Source: Treponema sp.
GTDB taxonomy: Bacteria > Spirochaetota > Spirochaetia > Treponematales > Treponemataceae
Assembly (NCBI GenBank): GCA_016290335.1
Contig: JAEETM010000032.1
Coordinates: forward strand, 1 to 40,197
Direction of reading: 5' to 3'
DNA length: 40,197 bases
The position numbers were made by a program, and so were the translations under genes. Below are positions 23,618-31,546 of the stretch, one piece after another. The notes under the pieces were generated by a model, which saw only the letters and a list, made by a program, of their open reading frames with translations, was not told the DNA's origin and did not search any database. How positions within the stretch are numbered: position 1 is the stretch's first letter; every line of letters begins with the position of its first letter.

Positions 23618-25123
23618 TTAAAATTCTAGATTTGATAATGCTGTATTTATTTCTTCCCAAGTTATTCCATTTTCATTCATTTTCTCCTCAAGCCCTGCAG
23701 TCTGGAATTTTACAGCCATATCACTTCGCTTGACAGAGAGAACAGCATTATTTTTGAACATTTCAACTAAAAATCTACATTCACCATTTTTACCTGTTGC
23801 ATAACCATATTGTTGACCAGACATTTTAGTTGTATAACTACTTTGGAGATTATAAGTTTTTATTTCACCAGAATCTCCCTTAAAATCATAATTTCCTGTC
23901 CAAGTATCGTTATTCCAACGAACACCACTCCAAACTGTAGATTTAGTAGGATTATCATATTTATAATAAAAAATACGAAGCTGAAAACCATCTGAACGAT
24001 TTCCTTTATTACAGAAATAATAAAGTGTATATTCATCAAAATCATTTCTTTCGCTTGTAACTTCCCATAAATTATTTTCAACATGTGTAACAGTCTTTTC
24101 ATTTTCATTTGAGCTAGTTTTTTTAGCACTTCCACTATTTACCTTTCTGGCTTCAAATCCAACTCCCTTTAAATATTCATCTTTTTCTACAGTTTCTCTT
24201 CCCATTGAACAAAGTTCTGCAGTGCTAACTTCAACAACCTTTACATTAAGAGTTATTTGGGCTCCTAAATCTTTTACAGTTCCATAGCAGACATAATTTG
24301 CTCCGGTAAGGTTTCCAATTTCGCTGGCGGTATTTTCGTTTACTAAGGCAGAGTCCTGGAATTGCTGTTCACTCAGAATCTTTTCTATGCTTGCACGCTC
24401 TACAATTTTAATCTTACCAGTATTGAACATAGCTTCGGTTAAGGCATCGGTAACATAGTTTTCAACAAGAGCATTGCCGTCATCACTTGTGAGAGCAAGA
24501 AATGCATAGGTTGCTTTTCCATTTCCATCTTGAACAAGTTTTTCAGCTAAAGAAGAGAGTTCACCAACAAATGATTTTTCTTCCTTCGTATCATTTCCTG
24601 CAAGTTGTTTTCCAAAAGCACTTACGTTTTTAAATATATTCCAGTCATAAAAACTTGTGATAACACCTCCCTTTGGATGTTTTGTGATTATCAACCAATA
24701 AGCTTCTAATTTGCCTTCTTTTGAAAGTTCTACACAAGCGTACTGATCTCCAATTTCCAAAATTCCAATCTCAGGAAATTTACCATAACGTTTTTCAAGC
24801 TTATCTCTAGAGGATTGGTTTTCAGGTAACAATTCTGTTACCTGAAAAAGTCGTCCCATATAATAGAAAAATTGTAATTCTGTAGGGGTCTTATCCTTTG
24901 ATGTAACAATATAAGCTGAAACTCCCTCTGAATAATTTTGTTTTAAAAATTCTTTATCTGCAGCACTTACTTCTGAAAGATTATATCCTGCTTTTTTTGC
25001 ATCATCTGTTGACGTACCCCATTTTAATTTAAGATAACCCTCTTTTGGTTTTAACCCGGCTGTAAATGCTGTCATTCCAATTGCAATAAAAATTGTTGCC
25101 ATAATTATTTTTTTAAGTTTCAT
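23618..25123 (-). CDS. Exported CsgG/FlgO-like domain protein
   Basis: This 501-residue protein has an N-terminal signal peptide (about 1-22, no lipobox Cys). Residues 25-165 form an uncharacterised alpha/beta region. Residues of about 185-320 resemble the CsgG/LpoB/FlgO fold, with the characteristic IVERASIEKILSEQQ and IGNLTGANYVCYGTV. About 180 further residues are aromatic-rich and beta-strand-like (NNLWEVTSERNDFDEY). AGGAG lies 6 bases upstream of the ATG. It is the third of three exported genes in a row with related folds, so an envelope assembly or secretion role is inferred. No specific function is known to me. Confidence 0.75.
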   Translation of the reverse strand: MKLKKIIMATIFIAIGMTAFTAGLKPKEGYLKLKWGTSTDDAKKAGYNLSEVSAADKEFLKQNYSEGVSAYIVTSKDKTPTELQFFYYMGRLFQVTELLPENQSSRDKLEKRYGKFPEIGILEIGDQYACVELSKEGKLEAYWLIITKHPKGGVITSFYDWNIFKNVSAFGKQLAGNDTKEEKSFVGELSSLAEKLVQDGNGKATYAFLALTSDDGNALVENYVTDALTEAMFNTGKIKIVERASIEKILSEQQFQDSALVNENTASEIGNLTGANYVCYGTVKDLGAQITLNVKVVEVSTAELCSMGRETVEKDEYLKGVGFEARKVNSGSAKKTSSNENEKTVTHVENNLWEVTSERNDFDEYTLYYFCNKGNRSDGFQLRIFYYKYDNPTKSTVWSGVRWNNDTWTGNYDFKGDSGEIKTYNLQSSYTTKMSGQQYGYATGKNGECRFLVEMFKNNAVLSVKRSDMAVKFQTAGLEEKMNENGITWEEINTALSNLEF

Positions 25124-25166
25124 ATTTTTCTCCTGTCTTGTAATTTTGTAAACTTAATTATTTTTT

Positions 25167-26138
25167 TTATTTTATCCAATCTATTTTTGCGCACGTATTT
25201 TCCAGTGCACGATATGATTTTTCTACTGTAGAATCTTTATTAAAGCCTACAGTCTTCTTTACTGTGGTATTATAACTTGCAATCTGAGTATTAAAGACAT
25301 CTGTTACTGTAAGCGTTAGTCCTGGATAACAAACAAAAGAAGACTTGTCATTTCGGATTTCTATAGTAACAAGTACATTACAGATATATTTTCCACGTTC
25401 ATTGCTCACGGTAAAACCATTTACCTCAAAGTAAGAAGCAAGAGCTCTGTAAATAATTCCATTTTGATCATTCTGAATCTTGAGGAAAACTTTCTCTGTG
25501 TCTTTGTGTTGAATGAGTGAAGTTTTTGCAAATTGAAGTTTTTGAGCACAAGCTGCAAATTCGGAAGATCCAGTTTTGTTGACTAGATTCGCAAAATCTA
25601 AGAGAGAATAAAACTCTTTTTCATAAGAAACGGCTTCCCCATATTGTAAAGTTTTCCAAAATCCAGAAAGATCTTCCTCTGCTCCTTCCAGAAGATTAGA
25701 AACATCCAAAGTAATTTTTTGCAGCTTCTGACGAACAAGCTTCCACGCACTTTCTTTTTCTATATAAGCTACGCAGTAGTAACGACCAGACTCTTCTTCC
25801 TTCCAAGTTTCTGTGTATTCAAGAGCATAAAGATTGGAATCTGAAATGAGAGCAACCTCATCTTCCAGATATTTTTCTTCTGTAACAATTCCATTTTTTT
25901 CTACTTCAGAATATCTAGATTTTGTTGAAGATGAGACTTCTGTCTTTATGTATTCGGAAATTGTAGCTGCTGCCTTGTTTTTTGCAGTCTGCTCATTAAA
26001 GGCTGTTCCAAGTCCAGAAATATATTCTGATTCTGGGAAGGTTTTTCTTCTTCCTTGGTCTGTTACCCATGAAGGAGCAGCAAAAATGTTAAGAGCAAAA
26101 AAGAATAATATTGTGGTAAAAAAAATAATTTTTTTCAT
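25167..26138 (-). CDS. Exported LPP20-like protein
   Basis: This 323-residue protein has a signal peptide cleaved near Ala20. The mature N-terminus has the LPP20 pattern: APSWV, YISGLGTA, a run of alanines and Lys in NEQTAKNKAAATISEYIKTEV, then YCVAYIEKESAW. LPP20-like folds occur in the outer-membrane lipoprotein FlgP and in Helicobacter LPP20. Unlike those, this protein has no lipobox Cys and should be soluble in the periplasm. The C-terminal half (about 165-320) resembles a CsgG/FlgT-like domain with conserved Val/Ile strands. AAGGAA lies 8 bases upstream of the ATG. It lies between the lipoprotein and the CsgG-like gene and is probably co-expressed with them. Confidence 0.72.
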   Translation of the reverse strand: MKKIIFFTTILFFFALNIFAAPSWVTDQGRRKTFPESEYISGLGTAFNEQTAKNKAAATISEYIKTEVSSSTKSRYSEVEKNGIVTEEKYLEDEVALISDSNLYALEYTETWKEEESGRYYCVAYIEKESAWKLVRQKLQKITLDVSNLLEGAEEDLSGFWKTLQYGEAVSYEKEFYSLLDFANLVNKTGSSEFAACAQKLQFAKTSLIQHKDTEKVFLKIQNDQNGIIYRALASYFEVNGFTVSNERGKYICNVLVTIEIRNDKSSFVCYPGLTLTVTDVFNTQIASYNTTVKKTVGFNKDSTVEKSYRALENTCAKIDWIK

Positions 26139-26171
26139 TTAAATATTCCTTTATTGATAAGTTCAGGCAAA

Positions 26172-26280
26172 AGGGTTTTAGGGGAAAGCAAAGCGGTCCC
26201 CTAGGAGAGGGGGTAGCGGAAGACCGCGGAGTGGGCTGAAGCGAGGGGGAGACTTCCCCCCTCTTAATATATAAAACCCT
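26172..26280. repeat. Palindromic GC-rich intergenic element with terminal inverted repeats
   Basis: Terminal inverted repeats AGGGTTTTA (26172-26180) and TAAAACCCT (26272-26280) enclose three small hairpins: TAGGGGA/TCCCCTA (26179-26185 and 26197-26203), GCGG-AAGA-CCGC (26216-26227) and GGGGGA-GACT-TCCCCC (26245-26260). It fills the gap between two exported-protein genes and overlaps the last two bases of the lipoprotein stop codon (26279-26281). It resembles a MITE or a REP-type element. Confidence 0.65.
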
Positions 26281-27133
26281 AGAAAATTATATTTGCTGCC
26301 AGTTCAAGAGCATCCATCCAATTAAATCCTGAATCTTTCGGTTGGCTTGAAGTTTCCTGCTGAACAACAACTGGCTGAGAGGCCTGTGCTTTAGCAATTT
26401 CTTTTTCTGCATCAATACGAGCCATTTCTACCTGCGCCTGAATAGCAGCTTTTGCTTCGGCTTCTGACTTTTCTGCTTCTTTGGCGGTATCGTCATAAAG
26501 ACTTTGGATTGTGTTTGCCATTTTGATTTGTGCTTTAGAATCTGGAATTGCGGGAATTATCTGTGAGAGATAGCCTTTTAATGTATTTAGCCAATCTTCT
26601 TTTGAGATTTTATAAACACTGTAACAGATGTACTCAGTTTTTTTAGAATCAGTTTCTTTGTCTACATACTCAACTTGCTGCCAAAATTGAGTTACCAGTT
26701 CATGCCCATTTAAATCAACTTTTGCAAGAGTTGCGGCATTAGCAGTTGCTTCTGTGAAACCTTCATCATTTAAGGTAGATGCAGCTTCTGAAACAACCTT
26801 TGTTTTCAATTCTTCTGCACGCATAGCATTGTAGTTTACTCGGCTTGCAGCAAGAGAGGCGTCGCGAGTTTTTGCACTTGCTATTCCATATTTTACAACA
26901 GCATCTTTTTCAATCCCAAATTCAGCCTTAAAAACTTCTGTATTACCACAAACTAATTTTTTAAGCCATTGAGGTTTTGCTTCTACATCCAAGTTTCGGT
27001 TAGACCAGTCTACAATGTTTGTTTCTGTTGTTTTTTTATCAACATCAACAGAAGCTTTTGTTGTTGCACAACCCAAAAAAGATAGTGCAACCATTACAGA
27101 TGCCAGAAAGGCAATAGATGACATTTTTTTCAT
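26279..27133 (-). CDS. LPP20-like lipoprotein with Ala-rich helical tail
   Basis: This 284-residue lipoprotein has the lipobox SFLGC (Cys22). The mature part begins with an LPP20-like segment (KPQWLKKLV, VKYGIASAKTRDASLAASRVN, then YICYSVYKISKEDW). A long Ala/Glu/Lys-rich helix follows (about 205-250, AEKSEAEAKAAIQAQVEMA), and the last residues are hydrophobic (WMDALELAANIIF). The helix could span the periplasm or form a coiled coil. AAGGAG lies about 10 bases upstream of the ATG. It is the first gene of the three-gene exported cluster and is divergent from the XRE regulator at 27276. Its stop codon overlaps the palindromic element at 26172-26280. Confidence 0.74.
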   Translation of the reverse strand: MKKMSSIAFLASVMVALSFLGCATTKASVDVDKKTTETNIVDWSNRNLDVEAKPQWLKKLVCGNTEVFKAEFGIEKDAVVKYGIASAKTRDASLAASRVNYNAMRAEELKTKVVSEAASTLNDEGFTEATANAATLAKVDLNGHELVTQFWQQVEYVDKETDSKKTEYICYSVYKISKEDWLNTLKGYLSQIIPAIPDSKAQIKMANTIQSLYDDTAKEAEKSEAEAKAAIQAQVEMARIDAEKEIAKAQASQPVVVQQETSSQPKDSGFNWMDALELAANIIF

Positions 27134-27263
27134 TTTACTTAAACTCCTTAAAAAAATAAATTTTGATGATTAAAACTACTTATATTCGTAGTACCAACTA
27201 ATTTTAGTACGGTCTTTCGTATTTTGCAACATAAAAACTACGGAATTAAAGATTTTACTTATA

Positions 27264-27269
27264 TATACT
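27264..27269 (+). promoter_or_regulatory. -10 box of the XRE gene, probably leaderless
   Basis: TATACT ends 6 bases before the ATG at 27276, with no ribosome-binding site. The shared region 27134-27263 has several ACTAC/GTAGT half-sites, including an inverted pair at 27175-27192, that could bind the regulator. Confidence 0.5.
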
Positions 27270-27275
27270 GTTTAC

Positions 27276-27539
27276 ATGAGCTTTTGGGAAAATGTTGAAC
27301 ATTTAAGACGAGAACAAAATACAACATATCGCTGGATTGCCTCTAAAATGGGAGTTTCAGAAACAACAGTTTCTAGTATGAGAAAAGCAAACACAGAGCC
27401 CAGAGCTAGCCAAGCCGTAAAAATAGCAGAAGCTTTGGACACAACAGTTGAATATCTGGTTACAAACAAAGAGTCTGTTTATTTATATAAATACAATAAA
27501 CTGAAAAGTGAAATGCTTTCTTTAATTGAAAAGAATTAG
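27276..27539 (+). CDS. XRE-family (Cro/CI-type) transcriptional regulator
   Basis: This 87-residue protein consists almost entirely of a helix-turn-helix domain of the XRE type. The pattern TTYRWIASKMGVSETTVSSMRKANTEPRA (about 16-44) gives the helix-turn-helix, and EALDTTVEYLV closes the bundle (about 53-63). The short tail has no ligand or toxin-partner domain. No toxin gene is adjacent, so it is not obviously an antitoxin. It is transcribed away from the lipoprotein cluster, and the 142-base shared region contains repeated half-sites, so control of its own gene or of that cluster is a reasonable inference. Confidence 0.85.
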   Translation: MSFWENVEHLRREQNTTYRWIASKMGVSETTVSSMRKANTEPRASQAVKIAEALDTTVEYLVTNKESVYLYKYNKLKSEMLSLIEKN

Positions 27540-27595
27540 ATTTCTAAAAGTTTTCTTGCATTTAGCATATCGAATAACAACATTAAATAACATAA

Positions 27596-27625
27596 TTGAA
27601 GCAAAAGCGCCCTCTATGCTATAAT
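27596..27625 (+). promoter_or_regulatory. Sigma70-type promoter, leaderless
   Basis: TTGAAG at 27596-27601, an 18-base spacer and TGC-extended TATAAT at 27620-27625. The ATG at 27632 follows after 6 bases. Since this promoter overlaps the upstream in-frame TTG, it fixes the start at 27632. Confidence 0.75.
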
Positions 27626-27631
27626 AAACCT

Positions 27632-28372
27632 ATGTCAGATATTCTATTCATTGGCAAAGATTTGCCGGATTCAATTGATTTTGCCGAAGGGCTTGCAAGC
27701 ATTAACAGAAACGTTTTCACTACAACAAAGGATGATTCCGAAGCGGAAAACTTTGCCGCCGAAAACATTTTCTCCGCAACCTGGAATAAAACCTCTGCAA
27801 TTTCTGCAAGGGCATTCCTCATCAAAGCCGAAACAAAGTTTACCGACATAAACGAATATCTTTTATTTTTTGATTCTTACTACTACAGCACAAAGTTTGA
27901 GCTGGACCGCACCGAATATATTATGGAAGCCACAGATTCCCTTATTTCCAGTTACCAGCTCTTTTTGAACGAACTTTTAGCTCGCCTTGAACAGAAAAAA
28001 GAGCCTGCCGTAATTGCTTTTATGGCAAAAACTTATCCTTCTAAATACGAAGTGCTTCATAACGGCACAAAAGGCGTAAATATTCACCCTGCAAGCAACC
28101 TTGTAAACGCAGCACAGGCAGCTTTCCTTTCTCTTGCAGAAAATACTTCCACTTTAGTCGGCGAACGCCCTTACCTTTCTGTGCTTCTTTCCAAATGCGA
28201 CTACACAAACGAGCTTTTTTCCGATGAAAAACAGCTTGCCGCCTGGATTGCACAGGGAATAGACTCAATTAAAGGTATGAAGAACCATCAGACGGCAAAA
28301 CAGGCCGGAACCTGGGTAAAAGCGGGTGCAAAAATCCCTACAGGATTATCAATTTTTTCTCTTGTTAGATAA
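27632..28372 (+). CDS. Protein of unknown function upstream of rsmI
   Basis: I do not recognise this 246-residue cytoplasmic protein. The N-terminus (MSDILFIGKDLPDSIDFAEGL) and alternating strand-helix pattern suggest a Rossmann-like alpha/beta fold. LFFDSYYYSTKFELDRTEYIMEATDSLISSYQLFLNELL resembles the central helix region of short-chain dehydrogenase relatives, but no GxxxGxG or YxxxK motif is intact. An in-frame TTG exists at 27596, but it lies inside the -35 box, so ATG at 27632 is the start. It is followed by rsmI after 24 bases that contain a new promoter. Confidence 0.7.
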   Translation: MSDILFIGKDLPDSIDFAEGLASINRNVFTTTKDDSEAENFAAENIFSATWNKTSAISARAFLIKAETKFTDINEYLLFFDSYYYSTKFELDRTEYIMEATDSLISSYQLFLNELLARLEQKKEPAVIAFMAKTYPSKYEVLHNGTKGVNIHPASNLVNAAQAAFLSLAENTSTLVGERPYLSVLLSKCDYTNELFSDEKQLAAWIAQGIDSIKGMKNHQTAKQAGTWVKAGAKIPTGLSIFSLVR

Positions 28373-28390
28373 GACTTTTCTTATTATAAT
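28362..28390 (+). promoter_or_regulatory. rsmI promoter, leaderless GTG start
   Basis: TTGTTA at 28362-28367, a 17-base spacer and TATAAT at 28385-28390. The GTG start is at 28397, 6 bases later. The ATG at 28395 is out of frame. Confidence 0.65.
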
Positions 28391-28396
28391 ATAGAT

Positions 28397-29104
28397 GTGT
28401 CTGAGCTATATATTGTAGGAACTCCCATCGGGAATCTTGATGACATTACCTTCCGTGCAATAGAAACCTTTAAAAAGGTTGATTTTATTGCCTGTGAAGA
28501 TACACGTCATACACTGCAGCTTTTGAATCATTTTGAGATAAAAAAGCCGCTTATTTCCTGTAGGGCACAGAACGAAAAGGTTGCCGGCGAAAAGATTGTC
28601 CAGCTCTTAAAAGAAGGACATTCCGTTGCTTACGCAAGCGATGCCGGTACTCCGGGAATCAGTGATCCTGGGGCTGTTCTTGTAGATATAGTTAGAGATG
28701 CAGGGTTCCGGGTAACTCCGATTCCAGGTGCTTCGGCCTTTGCCACACTTATTAGTGCAGCTGGTTCAGGTGGAAAAACCCTTATTTTTGAAGGTTTTTT
28801 GTCGCCAAAACCAGGAAGAAGGCGCAGCCGCTTGAAAGAACTGCTGGCAACAGGAGATGCTGTAATTATTTACGAATCTCCGTTCAGAATTACTAAACTT
28901 CTTTCTGATATTGCCGATATTGACAGTGAAAGACGGGTTGTAGTTGGCCGGGAGCTTACAAAGCTGCACGAAGAAATTATCAGCGGCTCTGCGAGCGAAT
29001 TACAAGAAGATTTTTCGGGACGAGAAAGCATAAAAGGTGAGTTTGCAATCTTTATTTCTGGCACAAAAAATGTTCAACTTTTATGTGAATCGGCCGATAA
29101 TTAA
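28397..29104 (+). CDS. rsmI: 16S rRNA 2'-O-ribose methyltransferase RsmI (C1402)
   Basis: RsmI methylates the 2'-O of C1402 in 16S rRNA using S-adenosylmethionine. The 235-residue protein shows the family hallmarks: LYIVGTPIGNLDDIT near the N-terminus, ACEDTRHT, ASDAGTPGISDPG, VTPIPGASAF and YESPFRITKLL. It is shorter than typical RsmI (about 270-290) and seems to lack most of the small C-terminal extension. The catalytic tetrapyrrole-methylase-type fold is complete. It begins with GTG (28397), which is supported by both the promoter and the family N-terminus. FlgM follows 21 bases after its stop. Confidence 0.94.
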   Translation: MSELYIVGTPIGNLDDITFRAIETFKKVDFIACEDTRHTLQLLNHFEIKKPLISCRAQNEKVAGEKIVQLLKEGHSVAYASDAGTPGISDPGAVLVDIVRDAGFRVTPIPGASAFATLISAAGSGGKTLIFEGFLSPKPGRRRSRLKELLATGDAVIIYESPFRITKLLSDIADIDSERRVVVGRELTKLHEEIISGSASELQEDFSGRESIKGEFAIFISGTKNVQLLCESADN

Positions 29105-29125
29105 TTTATAGAGGGGTAGGAAGAA

Positions 29126-29413
29126 ATGATGATAGACAAAATTGGTGGAGTAAATCCTCTGAACAATGTTCAAAACCTTCGCAAAACTGAGAATACTGCT
29201 AAGTATGATGACAACGCAGATTCAATTCATGTTTCAAAAGAAGCTGTCGAAAAGGCAGAAGCTTACTACCTTGAAAAGGTTGCGACGGAGACACCTGATG
29301 TCAGAGCTGACCGAATTGCAGAAATCAAAGAGAAAATTAAGGATCCGTCTTATTTGAGTGATGCTGTTATTCAGTCTGCCGCAGAAAAATTTATGACAAG
29401 TATCGGTCTCTAA
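29126..29413 (+). CDS. flgM: FlgM-like anti-sigma-28 factor
   Basis: FlgM holds the flagellar sigma factor FliA inactive until the hook is complete and FlgM is exported. The 95-residue protein has the FlgM arrangement: a disordered polar N-terminus (1-45) and helices in the C-terminal half with the conserved VRADRIAEIKEKIKDPSYLSD-type core (about 58-80) that binds sigma-28. AGGAAG is upstream of the ATG at 29126; the second Met at 29129 is a less likely start. A strong intrinsic terminator at 29467-29494 ends the transcript. Other flagellar genes are not in the window. Confidence 0.86.
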   Translation: MMIDKIGGVNPLNNVQNLRKTENTAKYDDNADSIHVSKEAVEKAEAYYLEKVATETPDVRADRIAEIKEKIKDPSYLSDAVIQSAAEKFMTSIGL

Positions 29414-29466
29414 TGTATTTGACGTAAATTTTTAAAAAATTACAGCTGACAAAAAGAAATGGAAAG

Positions 29467-29494
29467 GACGGAATTATTGTATTCCGTCTTTTTT
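29467..29494 (+). terminator. Intrinsic terminator after flgM
   Basis: A perfect hairpin, GACGGAAT, loop TATTGT and ATTCCGTC (29467-29488), is followed by TTTTTT (29489-29494). This is the clearest rho-independent terminator in the window. It also shows that the next gene cannot start at the upstream TTG/ATG-type positions before 29528. Confidence 0.92.
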
Positions 29495-29527
29495 ATTTGT
29501 TTTTATTTAATAAGGAAGAGGGAAAAA

Positions 29528-30682
29528 ATGTCTGATTTTATTTTTAGAATTACACCAAACATCGTTTTGGGTTCTTACACTATCAACCGGCTTGGCCAGC
29601 AGATAACCGAATGGGGAACCCGCTTTATGATTATTATGGATCCTATACTTACAGAAATGAAAGTACAGGATAAGGTTGTAGAAGCCCTGAACGACCGAAA
29701 AATCGAAAACTTTGTTTTTAACGAGCTTACCGAAGGTAATACCACAAAAATTGCAGAAAGAGCCCTTATTCTGGCACGCGAAAGCCATGTTCACGGTATT
29801 ATTGCCGTTGGCGGTACAAAAGCCCTCAGCATCGGCCGCCTTGTAGCTGCTTTCTTTAATGAAATCCACGACTTTTACACCTTTGTAGACGGTTCTCTTC
29901 CAACAACCTCACCAATCCCTTGTATTTGTGTTCCTACAACATTCAGGGAACCATTTGTATTTACAAACGAAGTTCCAGTTACCGATTCCCGCAACAATCA
30001 GCTTAAAATAATGAGGGTACAGAATAACCTTTGTAAACTTGTTCTGGTTGACCCTAACCTTATGCTTACTCTTACCGACAACCAGAAATCTACCATAGAA
30101 ATTGAAGTTATGAATATGGCTACAGAAGCTTATCTTTCGCAAAAAGCTAACTTCTTTAGCGATATGTTCGTAGAAAAAGGACTCCAGCTCCTTTCTTATG
30201 CAATGGACGGCTCTCCTTCCCTTGAAATCACTACTCCTGAAGAAATCCTCCTTGCCCAGGCCGGTACAATGATTTCTCTTGCAACAGCCTCCAGCTCTCT
30301 TGGATTAAGCTCCCTGCTTTCCATGACAATCAATTCACGCTATAAGCTAAGCAAATCACTTGTTTCTGCAATCCTCTTCCCTTATGCAGTTGAAGATGCA
30401 GCCCAGTACAAGAGTGCCAGAATTGAACGTCTTGCAAAGGTAATGAAGATTGTCCCTGAAGATAATGAGCTTGAACGGGATGAAATTGTAAGAGCCTTTA
30501 TTGACAATACACGCCAGCGCCTTGCAAAAGCAAAGCTCCCGGCCCGTTTAAAGGATTTACAGCTTTCTATTGAAAAGCTTTCGCTTGCCGTAGAAGATGT
30601 TCAGCAGATTGATATTGTAAACAAACTGCCACGAAGCATGACTACAGACGATATTTTTGACTTTGTAAAAGCTGCATACTAA
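29528..30682 (+). CDS. Iron-containing alcohol dehydrogenase-like protein without metal ligands
   Basis: This 384-residue protein has the overall dehydroquinate synthase/iron alcohol dehydrogenase fold (HGIIAVGGTKALSIGR at the NAD loop, CVPTTFREP, then the helical domain). The residues that bind the metal are not conserved. The Asp and His of DAxxHAxEA correspond to E193 and M197 in EVMNMATEAY, and the later His and HG motifs read SSSLG and LSKSLVSA. The canonical GGGSxxD loop is GGTKALSIGR, so NAD binding is also altered. Enzyme activity of the usual kind is unlikely. GAGGG 5 bases before ATG at 29528 fixes the start, downstream of the flgM terminator. Confidence 0.82.
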   Translation: MSDFIFRITPNIVLGSYTINRLGQQITEWGTRFMIIMDPILTEMKVQDKVVEALNDRKIENFVFNELTEGNTTKIAERALILARESHVHGIIAVGGTKALSIGRLVAAFFNEIHDFYTFVDGSLPTTSPIPCICVPTTFREPFVFTNEVPVTDSRNNQLKIMRVQNNLCKLVLVDPNLMLTLTDNQKSTIEIEVMNMATEAYLSQKANFFSDMFVEKGLQLLSYAMDGSPSLEITTPEEILLAQAGTMISLATASSSLGLSSLLSMTINSRYKLSKSLVSAILFPYAVEDAAQYKSARIERLAKVMKIVPEDNELERDEIVRAFIDNTRQRLAKAKLPARLKDLQLSIEKLSLAVEDVQQIDIVNKLPRSMTTDDIFDFVKAAY

Positions 30683-30697
30683 TCTTTAAAAAACTGA

Positions 30698-30703
30698 TAT
30701 ACT
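30698..30703 (+). promoter_or_regulatory. Extended -10 box, probably leaderless SPOUT gene promoter
   Basis: TGA-extended TATACT ends 7 bases before the ATG at 30711, and no Shine-Dalgarno is visible. The -35 region is weak. Confidence 0.5.
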
Positions 30704-30710
30704 TTCCTCT

Positions 30711-31538
30711 ATGATTGAACCTGGCAAATTATTTCAGCTTGAAGGCGGACAGAAAAGAAGAAAATTAGCCCTCACCTTTGGAGCACTTGAACGCGACATT
30801 TCCGGAATTGCCGAAAAAGGCATGGAATACAACTTTAAGGAAATGTCGCGCGCTGACTACATCAAAAGAATTACAGAAGTCCTGCTAAAAGACCCAAAGC
30901 TTTCACAGGGAGCCGCCACCGAACTCAAAAAGCTACTTTCCCAAGAGCCAATAGATGAACTCCGCCTTTGCAATTGTGCCCGAAATCATCTTTTAGAAAT
31001 AATAGGAACCTTTCCTGCTGAATGGGACCTTATAATTGCCCCGCACACCGCCCCAACCGATGAAAATGGACTTGTACGCCAGAGAGATTTTTTCCCCGGT
31101 GTTGCAGTTTATGCCGAAGATATACGTTCCCCTTTCAATATTGGCTCAATATTCAGAACCGCAGAGGCAATTGGTGCCGAAAAGGTATATATTTCGCCAT
31201 TTTGTACCGACCCGGAGCAACCACGCGCAATAAGAAGCGGAATGGGCTGTATAGAAACCTTAGGCTGGGAACGCTGCACACTGGATGAATTACCGCAGGA
31301 TATTCCTGTTTTTGCACTTGAAACCGGCGGAACAGACATAAACGAGTTTGTGTTCCCAAAAGAAGGAATCTGCATTATCGGTTCGGAAGAACTGGGCTGC
31401 AGCCCGGAAGCGTTAAAGCGTGCAACCTACGGCAGAGTTTCCATCCCGATGAAAGGATTAAAGGCTTCTTTAAATGTGGGAGTTGCGTTTGGTATATTAA
31501 TGGAGAAGTGGATTGAGCATCTGCAAAAAAATTGGTGA
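30711..31538 (+). CDS. TrmH-family (SPOUT) RNA 2'-O-methyltransferase
   Basis: This 275-residue protein has a divergent N-terminal helical region of about 120 residues and a C-terminal SpoU/SPOUT domain. All three SPOUT motifs are visible: NIGSIFRTAEAIGAEKV (motif 1, about 143-160), GSEELGCSPEAL (motif 2) and IPMKGLKASLNVGVAFGI (motif 3), which together form the knotted S-adenosylmethionine pocket. The target RNA (rRNA or tRNA) cannot be told from the sequence. It converges on the HDOD gene, with 8 bases between the stops, and GTGACACTTT spans the junction. Confidence 0.88.
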   Translation: MIEPGKLFQLEGGQKRRKLALTFGALERDISGIAEKGMEYNFKEMSRADYIKRITEVLLKDPKLSQGAATELKKLLSQEPIDELRLCNCARNHLLEIIGTFPAEWDLIIAPHTAPTDENGLVRQRDFFPGVAVYAEDIRSPFNIGSIFRTAEAIGAEKVYISPFCTDPEQPRAIRSGMGCIETLGWERCTLDELPQDIPVFALETGGTDINEFVFPKEGICIIGSEELGCSPEALKRATYGRVSIPMKGLKASLNVGVAFGILMEKWIEHLQKNW

Positions 31539-31546
31539 CACTTTAA

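Noticed and set aside
27276..27539. Antitoxin of a toxin-antitoxin pair
   Set aside because: There is no small toxin-like gene next to the XRE protein; the neighbours are a distant unknown gene and a divergent lipoprotein.
29459..29527. N-terminal extension of the alcohol-dehydrogenase-like protein
   Set aside because: The extension runs through the flgM terminator hairpin, and a good ribosome-binding site precedes the ATG at 29528.
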